Below, in pieces: positions 35,587 to 47,050 of a DNA stretch of 64,000 bases; position 1 is the first letter of the stretch, and each line of letters opens with the position of its first letter. Source of the DNA: Physcomitrium patens (taxonomy: Eukaryota; Streptophyta; Bryopsida; Funariales; Funariaceae); contig NC_037270.1 in the NCBI RefSeq assembly GCF_000002425.4, positions 15,461,178-15,525,177 of the forward strand, read 5' to 3'. Position numbers and translations under genes: made by a program. The notes beneath the pieces were generated by a model. The model worked only from the letters and a program-made list of their open reading frames with translations, ran no database searches and was not told where the DNA came from.

Positions 35587-37969
35587 ATGACGACGATTTT
35601 AGCCACGGGGCAGGCAGCGAGTGTGGCCTGCTGCAGCTCTGCAAGGATACCTCAGAGCAACATTGCTGGAAGGGCGGGTCTTAGCTCTTCATTCTTGAGG
35701 CTGGAATCGGCAGCCGCTATTTCCAGCTTGAACTCCTCTTTTCAAGGTCAGGCCTGTCTTGATGTGTCGCATCTCGGGATGTCTGGGGGAGAAATGCAGA
35801 AAGGGAGGGTAACGACGTGCATGGCTTGGGGTGGCGCTCTTGCTGGAGTGAGGCTCGTCATCCAGGGCAAGCATTTGGAGGTACATGATCCCCTGCCTTC
35901 CATTCCTGTTGGTGTAGGTGTTAACGTTGTGCCGCTTTATTTGTATTGAATGTGATACTGAGCCTGCCGACATGTACTTAGTTCCAGTCTTTAGACTAGG
36001 GTTCATAATTTCACTCGACTCAAGGATAAAGCGTATGATGCTTGGAGAGATACTTTCGAGATTGGCGCGACTCTAACTCTAGTGTGATGCATGACTTGGC
36101 AACAGCTGACAGATGCTATCAAGCAGTATGTGGAGGAGAAAGTTGGCAATGCAGTGCACAATCAGAGTGCACTTGTCAAGGAAGTAGATGTAAGAATGTC
36201 CGTTCGAGGTGGTGAAACAGGGCGCGGTGGGAAGCTTCAGAGGTGTGAGGTAGGATTTCGTAGAAATTGCATCTGGAAGCACAACAAACATCCCAACTTT
36301 TTCCATACCTTCTTTTGCTTGTAATCAAATCGATCGTGGCTTGGAATATTCTACAGTCGACAAATTAAGTGATTAAGCGTGGTCTTTAATTCCGTCTTAA
36401 ATACCGTGCAACATATTAAGTCGACAATCGATCGTGGCTGGGAATATCCAACAGTCTTTAATACCGTCTTAAATACAGTGCAACATATTTCGGAAGGGTT
36501 AGAAAACCATGATATTCTTCGTGAAATTGTTAGAGTCGATTACCCTCTTAATATTTTAATTAGTATTGGCTGATCAAAGGTCCTAGCTAGGTAATTTATC
36601 GCGTCTTTGAGGTTCTTGTTCATCTGTGAAGTTCAATTATGTGCAGTTTTTATCACATCTCATTGTAATATTGTTATCTTTCGCATTTCCTCGTGACCCT
36701 AGGATTTTGTAATGCGATGTCCTCCACTTACGCTGTTTCGATCTCAGGGTATTATTGTATCTATTTGACTGAGTTACCAAGCATTTAGGTTGAAAACTTG
36801 CCCTTTCGTCATTGAATGTTCATTTTCACAATCCTTTCCCATTCTCTTTTTTGATTAACGTAATTCGGAAAAATGGTGTGTCGCTTGTTTGGCAGGTCAC
36901 ATTATTCACCAAGAAACACGGCGTTGTGAGAGCAGAAGAGGAGGCTGAAAGCATGTATGCAAGCATAGACAGGGTTTCCGATGTCATCTCAAGAAAACTT
37001 CGAAAGATCAAGGAAAAAGATGGAGGCCACGGGCGCCCCACCAAGTCACGCCATTCACCCCGCATTGGAGAAGTGTTGTCCGACGAAGTCGTGGACCTTG
37101 ATCCCATTCTCGGGAGGAAGCCTGATGATTTGCCCGACGAGGTACGCTGTCACAAACTTAATATTTTCTCAGATGCTTCTCATCAAGCGAAAATTTTGTT
37201 TCAAGTTAGTGACGCTGGCTATTCTTTCCGCACATAATGCTCGTTCTCTAGAGAGTTAGAAACTTATTAATGCTGTGGTCTTCAACTAGGGAATATAGTT
37301 GTTATTTTTGCGAATTTGTGTACTTTGTGCATTGCACACCTTGTGCTCTTCACGGAAACCTTCAGACCATGACTGCGTATGTAAATATGAATACTGGCAG
37401 TATCCTCAGTAATGATACACATCGTGAATCAGAGCAACTTCAGTGCCTTATTGAACTTAATGTGAATATGTAACTGCTGTATTATCAAACTCTTTATTTC
37501 TGGATAGTCATAATCTTGACTGAGGGACTTGTCTAACATTTTATTGCAGATCGTTCGCACGAAGTACTTTGAAATGCGTCCTATGAAACCACTCGAAGCT
37601 CTCGAGCAATTGGTCAATGTTGGCCATGATTTCTACGCCTTCCGCAATGTCGAAAGTGGTGAGATGTTCTTCCTCGTCTGATGCATGACTGGAACAAAAA
37701 TAGCATAGTTTAAGGAGAATTCTGATACTGCACTTCTATATGGATAAGGGATAATCTCAGTTAGTCTCGATTGTCACGAAGTAGGTGTGTTAAAAGTTTG
37801 TATTGTGTTTCCTCTGCGAAATGTATCCTTGTGTGTTGATGGCTTCGAATTGGCGTATGCAGGGGAGATCAACATCCTTTACAAGCGAACCCACGGGGGT
37901 TACGGAATAATTGTCCCTCGAAATGAGGAGGCTTGGGAGGCTGGTAACGGAGTATCGAAAAGTAGCTAG
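35587..37969 (+). CDS. PSRP1: Plastid ribosome-hibernation factor PSRP1 (long HPF/pY)
   Basis: Five exons: 35587-35880, 36106-36249, 36896-37141, 37550-37658, 37863-37969; 900 nt, 299 aa, close to the spinach protein as I recall it (about 302 aa). Residues 1 to about 78 are Ser/Ala-rich and poor in acids, a chloroplast transit peptide. [20 protein letters not shown] opens the S30AE domain (about 80-190), which continues through [20 protein letters not shown] and [20 protein letters not shown] to RKLRKIKEK. After a linker, the C-terminal HPF dimerisation domain (about 229-290) has [23 protein letters not shown] and [18 protein letters not shown]. The protein binds the plastid 70S ribosome decoding region and stabilises idle ribosomes. 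All splice sites are GT..AG with frame kept, including a phase-1 split Gly codon at exons 4/5. Confidence 0.96.
36330..36490. repeat. Imperfect tandem duplication in PSRP1 intron 2
   Basis: The block starting atcgatcgtggcttgg (about 36330) is repeated at about 36427 as atcgatcgtggctggg. The strings cgtcttaaatac.gtgcaacatatt recur with it. It lies wholly inside the 646-bp intron. Confidence 0.75.
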
Positions 37970-39359
37970 AACCTTGAAAGTCTGGAGTTCCACTCTAGAG
38001 ACATCTTTGTGGTCTGTTATTTTCAAAGCTGTAAACTTAGCCGAGTCTTAGACCACATTGATGGGACTTACTGTAGGATTCTTCTCTCTCTTGATTACCA
38101 GCTCTACTTGCATCATGTTGCAACTTGTATCGTATTCCACGGACACCAACTTGCTGATCCAATTTCAGAATGTGCAGTTTTCAAAATGTAGAAAGGCTGA
38201 GGACTTTCACTCCAACTCTTTGAGAAATCTTGCATTTTGGTAACAACCGTTATGTATACTACGCTTCAATCTGCTGGATGATTGATAGAACGGGTCAGAA
38301 TGATTTTGATCTTCAAGAAAGTAAAAATCATTATGGAGAAAATTTTATGTAATTTGAATATTAAATTCGAATGATGGGCATTCCGAATGCAAGCCAAACC
38401 AGTGTTGGGATGTCTTAATATGGTTGAGCCTCTTTATCTCTGGATTGTGACAGTAATGAATTTAACACATGACGATTTCAAAGGGCAATTCCTGAATCTG
38501 AGTTAAATACCAAGTGAATATTCTGAGGTATTAAGTTTACCTGAGCTTGGATCAGTTGTAGCACGTCGAATGAATCGAAGAACTAACTTCATTTATATTT
38601 AAACACTAACAGGGAGTCAACTGGATATTGGTGGTAGTGCAATGTCTGATATGTTGATGATTGGAATATCTTTCATGATATATTTGGTCTATGTTTGAAA
38701 TAATGGTTTCTGCTGAATTCTATTAGCTTGCAGCATTACATAAGTAGACACAATGACATCCATTTCTCTCAAGAAAATCCAAATTTGGAAACTTGCCAAA
38801 ATACAATCTCCTTAAGGTTAAAATTAAGAGTAGTTTTTTTGCAAAAATTAGTATAGAAAATGGTTAGATTGATACAGAAGGAGGATTGTTTGTGAGACTA
38901 GATTTAGTTGAAATCAAACCTTGAATACAAAAACCAATATCCACAACAAAAGTAGGATTCCTTGATAGATCAAAAAGTAGCATTTTAGAGGGACTTGAAG
39001 GGACTTCAAAGAGGTTAGATGTGTAGGAATCTGCTATCTAGATTGATCTACAAATTGTTGCATTCATAGAAGACTTGAAATGCAATACTTATACCAAGTT
39101 TGAGCATGAATTAATGGTAGAAAGAGGAGATCATGTGATTAAAATTTGATATTAAAACTTGAAAAGAAAATTGCTTTGAATCCAAGCTTTTCTTTGGTCA
39201 TTTCTCTCAATTTGTAAATTGGATCCATTTCAAATTTGTGAGTTTATTGTGAACTTACATATCTAACAGCATGCAAAATCTAAACTAAATCCAATAGCAA
39301 AATCAAAGGCTATAGCTTATTGAATATACAACTTGAAATTTATGGATCAATATGGTTTT
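37970..39359. other. PSRP1 3' flank grading into repeat-rich DNA
   Basis: Positions up to about 38700 are moderately GC and probably contain the 3' UTR. Beyond that the sequence is AT-rich with no supported gene. Confidence 0.5.
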
Positions 39360-39540
39360 TTAGAGGTTTTTTAGGATATCTTTAAAATTTGCTTAAAATT
39401 TGATAGGATTTATTTAGAATTTTGTTAGAATTTGCTAATGATTTGTTTTTGATTGTTTAAGATTATTTGGATTTGAAATTTAGAATAAATAAGATTTAGG
39501 ATTAATTAAGTTTAGGATTTCTAAGAAAATCAAGGTTGTC
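39360..39540. repeat. Short-period repeat related to the 4.3-5.1 kb array, inverted
   Basis: Strings such as ttgataggatttatttagaa, gatttaggattaattaag and tttgttagaatttgc are reverse-complement variants of the aaatcctaatc array at 4321-5070. Only about 180 bp is present and it is more diverged. Confidence 0.5.
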
Positions 39541-40450
39541 AAAATGGATGTTTCTAAACATCTTATTCATTGTTTTTTGGATTATATGAAGAATTTTAGA
39601 GCTTAGACGAATTTCTTCTATAAATAAATATCCAACACATTTCTAAGCTATAATTCACATAACAAAACAACGTGTAATTGCCTAAAAACATAATAAACAA
39701 TGCAACATGGTAATACAAAAAAATACGTCATTGAAATGTAGTAGTTGTACGAAGCTATAAAGTGCCAATTGTATCAATATGTACTGCTGACTAGACCACA
39801 AAAAAGAAGTAGGATATAAAACTTCATGTTTAATATAGATTTATATATTAATATAAAATATGCTATAGATAGAGTGAAAATAAGTGAAGATAGAATGGTA
39901 AGAAGCAACATAAAAGTGGAGATGAGAGAGTACCAAAAGTAATAAAATAAAATAGAGGTATAAGAATTAATGACAACCATGGACACTTATTGGTAGAGCA
40001 AAATTTTCTACTAGGCTAGGCATATGTTAAGAGAAAATTTACCAAAATAATATATGCACAAATATGTAGGCTTCTTAGTTTGTACAATATTTGGAACAAC
40101 CAATATTATTGTGTGTATTGAAATTGAATTGATATCTATACATGTTATGTTTGTGTGTTTTATGGAAAATATTCTTCTTTAATAATATTTTAAAAATTCT
40201 CAAAAATCGTATGAAAAATCATATGAAATACAATTAGTTTAAGAAAAAAAATAGAAAATTGATATATTTTTTCATGGACAATGTAAAAAGTTACAATTAA
40301 CAAATTATTATTTCTATTATCTTATAAAACATAAGAAGAATTGTTCAAGTTTTAAAATTGAGATTCATACTTTAAGCTTAAAGAAAATTAAAATCCAACA
40401 ACCAAAGATGAATCAAAGGCAATCAAATACAAAGCACAATAGATATAGAG
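39541..40450. other. Gene-free AT-rich stretch
   Basis: Nothing recognisable. The short minus-strand open frame at 39774-39986 is hydrophobic simply because the DNA is AT-rich. Confidence 0.5.
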
Positions 40451-40489
40451 AATTTAGAAGTATTTTTATAATAGATGCATACATTATCT

Positions 40490-40535
40490 ATGTAAGTAGA
40501 TGTAAGTAGATGTAAGTAGATGTAAGTAGAAGTAG
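40490..40535. repeat. 10-bp tandem repeat (GTAAGTAGAT)n
   Basis: About four perfect copies of gtaagtagat inside the decayed LTR of family C copy 3. Confidence 0.85.
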
Positions 40536-40831
40536 ATAGAAATATGTTAGGTAGATAATATCTTTTATAAAAAGCTTTTAAGAAGTTGCTTAGATATTGG
40601 TTAGGTCTTTAGTCTCTTATAGATATGTCATGTGGCTATTAAAACTTATCCTATAAATTTAATATATTTAGGAAGTTACTTTTGGAAGCAACTTATAATA
40701 CTTTAGGCCAAAAGTCTAATAATCTTCAAAATGATTCTACAAGACTTTTTTGGTGGCTAGCATATATGAAGGCAAGATTTTAGTATTTTAAATCATATTA
40801 ATACCTTTTTTGTATTTTAATCTTAGTTTAA

Positions 40832-40833
<2 letters not shown>

Positions 40834-40889
<56 letters not shown>
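40834..40889. repeat. Compound (CT)n(TA)n microsatellite
   Basis: About 14 ct units followed directly by about 13 ta units. The same compound structure occurs in an intron at 56711-56765. Confidence 0.95.
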
Positions 40890-40893
<4 letters not shown>

Positions 40894-42949
40894 TCTATTT
40901 TTTTTAGAAATAGTTTTTTTACTTCTTTTTTAATCTTGTATCTTCTTTTTTTAATTTTATTTTTCATTCTTAATGACAAAAGAATATATAATCTTCGTAA
41001 ATTTCTATTTTTATTTATGTCTTTTATAATTTAATAAAAATACTATTTTTTATAATTATTTTGCTTAAAAAGAAAGTAAATGATAATATTTCTTATGGAA
41101 TTTTATTATATTTCAAAGATTATAAATTATTCATATTTAAACTAATATTTCGTTTATTTTTATCCTTAATAATTAAATAAACTACTTAACTTTGTAAGAA
41201 TTATGATTTGATATTAAAGATTGTACATAATCTTCTTCTAAATTAATTCATATTTTTTTTAGTACTTTATATTTTAAGTCTAGTTTATACTAGATTAAAG
41301 AAAAAAATCATTGATGTTATATTGTAGAAATTAAGAATATAATTACAACCATTGGAAATTCTTAAGATTTAATTATTATTCTTTGAAAAAAAATCTCATA
41401 TACTAGCATTTCAACCATGGAAGCCTTAATACTATGTATCTAGAATAAGTCAATAATAAAGTTTCCTCTCTATACCAAAAAGTTATCTAATGAAAAGAAA
41501 CAAGTATAAGTAGACTAATTTTATAATTGAAATTTTGAAATCTAATTATGAAAAATACAAAAGAATCAAAGATTGATAAACTAAAGAAGTTTGATAGAAC
41601 AAAATCAAAACTATGAGAACTTCTTTAATAGGTCAAATTCTTCTTATATTTATATCTTTATTATTACCTTGATGGTATTACTCATGTGAGATTTGTAGAT
41701 ATACTTCTATTAAGAAATGGTTTGTATATATATATATATATCTTAAATAGAAAATTATTTATAAATTATTTATAATTTAAACTTATTTTTAAATCCATTT
41801 ATTTAGAAAGAATAATTTAAGAAGAATATAAAAACCAAAATTTTAGTCTCTACAATAAAGATTATATTTAACAACTATTTATCTTTTGGAATTCCAAAAA
41901 ACTTATTTGAATTATAAATAATAATAATAAATTTCTTATTAATAAAATTTTAACATAGTTTAAAAAATCATATTATAGATTTATTATTGATAATTATAAA
42001 ATTATAAGTATTATAATAATTTATCACTTAAACAATTACATTCAACAATTGCTTCTTTAAAAGATGCCAAGAACAAAGATTTGGTTGAAGAAAGACAAAT
42101 CAAGTAATAAAAAAAAATATTTAAGTTCTTAATATTCATTTTATTAAGACTAAAACCTATTAAGGTTAATACAATTAAATTTAAGCAATTAACATAAGAA
42201 AAAATTATTATAAAAATTTATATTTAAATTATTTAAAAGCATGTAATTAAGTTAAGGATATTATATAAAATAATAAATTCAAGATTTAGAATACAAACTA
42301 AAATGTGAAAAATTTTAAAAAAAAAATATATCTTATTATAATAAAAAAATTGTAATTGGATAATTCTAGACTATAACTATCAAATATAAGATTTATGAGA
42401 CTATTAGATTTTATATCTTATTTTAGAATTTTTAGAATTATTAAAGTTTCAAGTTGTAACTTTTCAACTTAAGTTCTTTTAGAGATAGAATCTTTAACAT
42501 ATTTTATTGATAAGTATTTTATACTATAGTCCAAATTAATATTCTAAAAAATATTTAATTAGCTCTAATAGAGATTGTTATTAGATAACTAGTTGAATTT
42601 AGAAATATTATTAAAAAGATTAATTTTTTAAAAGTAGGATTAACGCATTGTATATTTAACATTTTTTTTAACTTCATTCAATGTCCTTCAAATCTAATAG
42701 TATTTTTTTTATTTAATTTTAATTATATAAATAAGACATTGATAAAAATTATAAAAGATTATTTTAAGATTTATTCAAGAAATTAGCAAAACATTTTAAT
42801 TCTTATTTTTTAGAAATGAGATATTTATACAAGGAGAAATTTTTTGTTTTTTTTTCTTTGTTTTCTTTTTTTTTATATGTAATATTAAGTCTTTATTTAA
42901 GTAGAAATTAAAATATAATCTCACAGTAATAGACTTAGTCGAATATTTT

Positions 42950-43165
42950 CTTAGAATTCTTAAATCAATTATTCAACCTCTTTCAAATAAAGATTGGATT
43001 ATATTACAAATTTGCTTAATAATCATGTATTGTTACTATCAATGTGGTGCCCTTATTGGCAAGTAGAACATTTGTTGGTTCAATATCATTAACTTAAGCT
43101 TATTCCTTGATATCATCTAATATCAATAGATCTTTTTTCTTGTCCAATAGTATCTTTTGTCTAAA
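42950..43165 (-). pseudogene. Second NB-ARC fragment (kinase-2 and RNBS-B)
   Basis: The minus strand reads LLDKKKDLLILDDIKE and then, after stops, VNDIEPTNVLLANKGTTLIVTIHDY. These correspond to the kinase-2 and RNBS-B motifs of plant NB-ARC ATPase domains. They parallel the same motifs of the larger pseudogene at 44860-45010. This is therefore a fragment of a second related gene, abutting a 23-T run at 43180-43202. Confidence 0.65.
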
Positions 43166-43179
43166 GAATATATCCATGA

Positions 43180-43225
43180 TTTTTTTTTTTTTTTTTTTTT
43201 TTCTTTTCTTTTCTTTTCTTTTGAA
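43180..43225. repeat. Poly-T and (CTTTT)n tract
   Basis: Twenty-three T followed by four or so ctttt units, lying exactly between the second NB-ARC fragment and the LRR region. It may be a poly-A tail remnant on the minus strand. Confidence 0.8.
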
Positions 43226-43259
43226 TCCTAGATATTTATAAAAATGATATTTTTCAAAG

Positions 43260-46200
43260 GATGTAAGTATTCTAATCTATCAGATTATTCTTTTAGGCTT
43301 GAATACCTTCTTAAATAGAAAGTTAAAGAGACCAAGTTCTCCAATCCCTCTAGTAATTCTTCTAAGCTTTAGTACCTCCATAAATCAAGAATTGTCAAAG
43401 AAGTCACATTCCTTTAATTTGAGAGATATTTGAGAAGCCAAGTTCTTCAATACCTCAAGTAATGGTGCCAAGTTAAAAGGATATTTCAAATCAAAAATTG
43501 TCAAAGAAGTCAAATTTCTTAATCTTCTTGATAATACTACTAACCATTTACATCCTTGCAAATTGAAGATTATTATGGATGTAAGGATCTCTAATTTCTT
43601 AGGTAATACTACAAAACTTGTACATCATTGAATATCAATTTCTAATAGTATTGCTTTTGATAATAATGCTTTTGGAATTTATTCAAGGAATGAATAATTT
43701 TTTATTCGCAATATATTTAATTTTATATATTTTTTACAAAGATCTTTTTTTATTAATATTTGGGATTCTTAAGCCAAGTAATTTTATTTCATACTGCTTG
43801 ATGATGTTGCATCTATCAAAAGAAACTTTAAGTTTCAAGAATATTCAAGAAATAAACTTAGCATCTTTGAATTGCAAAGGATATTGAAATTATTTTTTAT
43901 AGTAATGTAGAAGTTCAATATTCAAAGAAAGCATGATTTTACATTTAAGATCTTTATATCATAAGTAAGATTGTTTGAATTATCTTTGTAATAAAAACCT
44001 TCTAATTCTTTGGATTCTTGAATTTTAAAGCAACAAAAAATATATAAAACTAATTTGTAATAAAATTGAGATTTATAGACATAAATTACATCTTCAAAAA
44101 AAGACATACAAACAAAAAATCATATTAAAAATATTTTTAATCATTTTATATAGAAGAAGATATAAAAAAATTTAGAACATTTTTGTAGCCATTATAAATG
44201 ATCTCATAATTTTTTTTTGTTTGAACAAAATACAAATAGTATATTACTTCACTTATAAATCTGTGAAAAGAAGCCATGGTTTTTTTCTAAATTTGAGAAC
44301 CTCCATATTTTTTTTCAGTAATCATTTGTCTCATGTTATATAATTAGTCATGCATCTCTAGGGATATATTTTTTGTATTTATCAATATTAATGATTAATG
44401 CACCAATCTATTCAATGTATTGGCTGAAGTGATATCTTTGTTGGCCTACATATGCAAGGCTCTTTCTTTTGATATGCCATTGGAGTACCTATCTCTAAAA
44501 ACAAATAAGCTATATACAAAAACATATTTTTTTTCTTCTTTGTTGAATCCTTCATCAAAGCTTACTCTCATGGTAATCCAAAGTCAATCATCACCATCCA
44601 AACACCTTCTTCTCTTTATCCTTTGTAATGCATGTTTTCAACTTTACAATCTCTCTTTTCTATGGAAGAATACACCCATGACTTTCAAGCTGAAAGATAA
44701 GCCTTTACAAACTTTTACAATTTTTTTTCTAAATTAAAAAAATTTGGTAGCAAACACTTTTTATCAATTAAAAAGTGAGTAGCAAAGAGCTCTATTGGCA
44801 CATGATCATTCAATGTGTTTATATTCACTTTGCCTTCCTCTGCCACATGATCTTTTATTATACTCCAATCACATCTTATTACTATCAATGTAGTGGTTTT
44901 TTTGATAAGTATGACATCTGTTAGTATAATATCATCAACTTAAGCTTGATCCTTGTTATCATTCAATATTAAGAGAACTTTCTTTTCAACCAATAGTTTC
45001 TTCATCATCTTTTTTGCATGTACTAAATTCATGGCTTTTTCTTCAATTTTAAGTTTTAGAAAAATTTTATATAATATTTTAAAGCAATGGTTTCTATTTT
45101 TGAATGGTCTAATATAGCATAATGTATTATACATGGCCTTAGTATGATTAAATGCATCATTTGTCAATATGGACTTGTCTATTCTATCCATGCTAATAAT
45201 CTCTATGGAATAAGCTTTCTTGAGATAATATTTAACTTTAAAAAGATTTTTTTTAATAAAAACTACCAATTTAATATGTATGGATGGTCCATCCACTTAT
45301 AAAAATAGGACAAAATTCAAGAATTTAGATCATGGTGAATATTCATAATTTTTAATTTTGAAAAATTAATATTATTTTATATTAAATATATCAACTAGTC
45401 ATAATATGTTATACATCAAATCATTATTTAGAAGACATTATGTAATAAATCAAATTCTAACCTTCTTTTTAGGATGATCTTTCATGTATTTGGAAGCCAT
45501 TGTCATATTTTTCATCTTTGTAGAATAATTTGGGTTATATCCTGAAAATATATTATGTAAATATTCTTTTGATATAAATCTTTATTTCAAATTTTGAAGT
45601 CTACTATAAATGTCAAAAAAATATTGGCCTTTATAGAAGATTATGTGAATATTTTTTTAATATATATATATTTTCTTTAAACTTTGAAGTCTATTACAAA
45701 TGTCAAAAAATATTGGCCTTTATAGGAGATTTAGAGTGCAATATTCTTGGACCAATGTAGCAAATTCTTCACAATTGATAAATAAATCTAATCTCTCATC
45801 TTTTTTTTCTTTTTCAATAATATCTTTCAATTTATTTACCTTAAAGAAAGGTTTCTTTCTTGAAAGAATCTTTGAATATATTATTGCAAATGACCACACA
45901 TTAGCTTGAAAAATACATGACATATAAGTTAGGCTCCACCTAGATACCTTTGGTGTCATATATTATATTATTCTAATATTCTTTTTTTATTCTTTAAGTA
46001 ACTTTGATTTACTATAAACTTCTATATTAAAAGTGCTATAATCAATCAACTTAAATGCATGATAAGAATAAATATCTTTTTTACCTCTAATAATTGTAGA
46101 GCTTACAAGTATATTATCTGACTTTAAGTCAAGATGTGCAACATGCGTATCATGAAGGTAATACATACCTTTTGTAATTTAATATACTACATCAATTATA

Positions 46201-47050
46201 AGTAAATATGGCAAGGACTTTGTTGAATTCTCCAACATCTTTTCCAAACTCATATCAATAAGTTCTATAATCAAACACAAGTTCTTATTGCGTTTATTAA
46301 TTCCACAAAAAATAAATTAGATAAGATTTGGATAGTTCAAGCCCTTTAAGATATTAGCTTCTTTGTAAAATATATCTTACATGCCTTCTAATTTTTTTGT
46401 TGCACATGAAAGTCTCAACCAATTTGACGTATATACTTCTTTAAAACTTCTTTTTTTAATATTTTGTATAAAATTTGGTGCCATTTAAAAAGCTTCATTA
46501 ATAGGGACCTATTTAAGCCTTCATTTCAACATTTTTTGATCATTTTCAACTTTTTTGAAACAAATTTCTTCAAATTGAATAGAAATGATTTGCTATAGAT
46601 GGCTAATCAAAAACATCTCACATGCAATGTCATAATAATATTACAAATCCATAAAGAATTCTCAAAAGACCTCTTTATTTTATAACTAAAATTTAATTAT
46701 ATGACATCAACAATCTAAATTTGAATAATTCATGACCAATATTTGAGCCTTCAATTAAAGATGATATAATTCTATAAATACAAGGTGAAATCTAAAATTC
46801 ACTTTGGTAGTTGAGAACATCTTGACAATGGCTTTCATAGTTAAGATAAGTTTGCCAAGAAGATGTATACATTGGTTCTTATTCAATACTTCTATCTTTA
46901 AAAAAGCATCTATTTTCTTCAAAGAATCTTCAAGGTCTAGTATAATGATGCTTAGTCTTTCCAAATATTCTTTTTGCCATTATATGAAACTTGCGCTTCC
47001 AATTTTTTATAATGATTTTTTATCTTCAATATGAATAATATTCTATAGTT
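43260..47050 (-). pseudogene. Protein kinase-NB-ARC-LRR resistance-type gene, decayed
   Basis: In minus-strand order: a helical N-terminal region with CIHLLGKLILTMKAIVKMF (46964-46755); a protein kinase with ANILKGLNYPNLIYFF, AHLDLKSDNILV (about 46110-46190) and ANVWSFAIIYSKILSRKKPF (about 45840-45900); and an NB-ARC with P-loop SMDRIDKSIL (45165-45194), kinase-2 KVLLILNDN, RNBS-B TTTLIVIR and an MHD motif (EMHD, about 44370). Leucine-rich repeats at about 43900-43260 include LRNLTSLTIFDLKYPFNLAPLLEVL. Such fusions would couple pathogen sensing to kinase signalling. Stops, frameshifts and the ruined P-loop show it is dead. The kinase-NBS-LRR order is known as a moss class. Confidence 0.82.

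Larger units (their letters stand above)
40450..42900 (+). mobile_element. Family C copy 3, strongly decayed (LTR, gag, start of pol)
   Basis: An LTR-like block at about 40480-40830 shares the ttataaaaagctttt and atatatgaaggcaag landmarks with the other LTRs. The gag match at 41590-41720 (aagtttgatagaacaaaatc onward) and again at 42060-42180 (agatgccaagaac, gaagaaagacaaatcaa) follows the order of 14690-15300. Base composition is extremely AT-rich and no open frame survives. The right end is lost where resistance-gene remnants begin. Confidence 0.7.

Noticed and set aside
40788-41034. Open frames over the (CT)n(TA)n repeat on both strands
   Set aside because: They translate simple sequence into Ser-Leu, Tyr-Ile and Arg-Glu runs.
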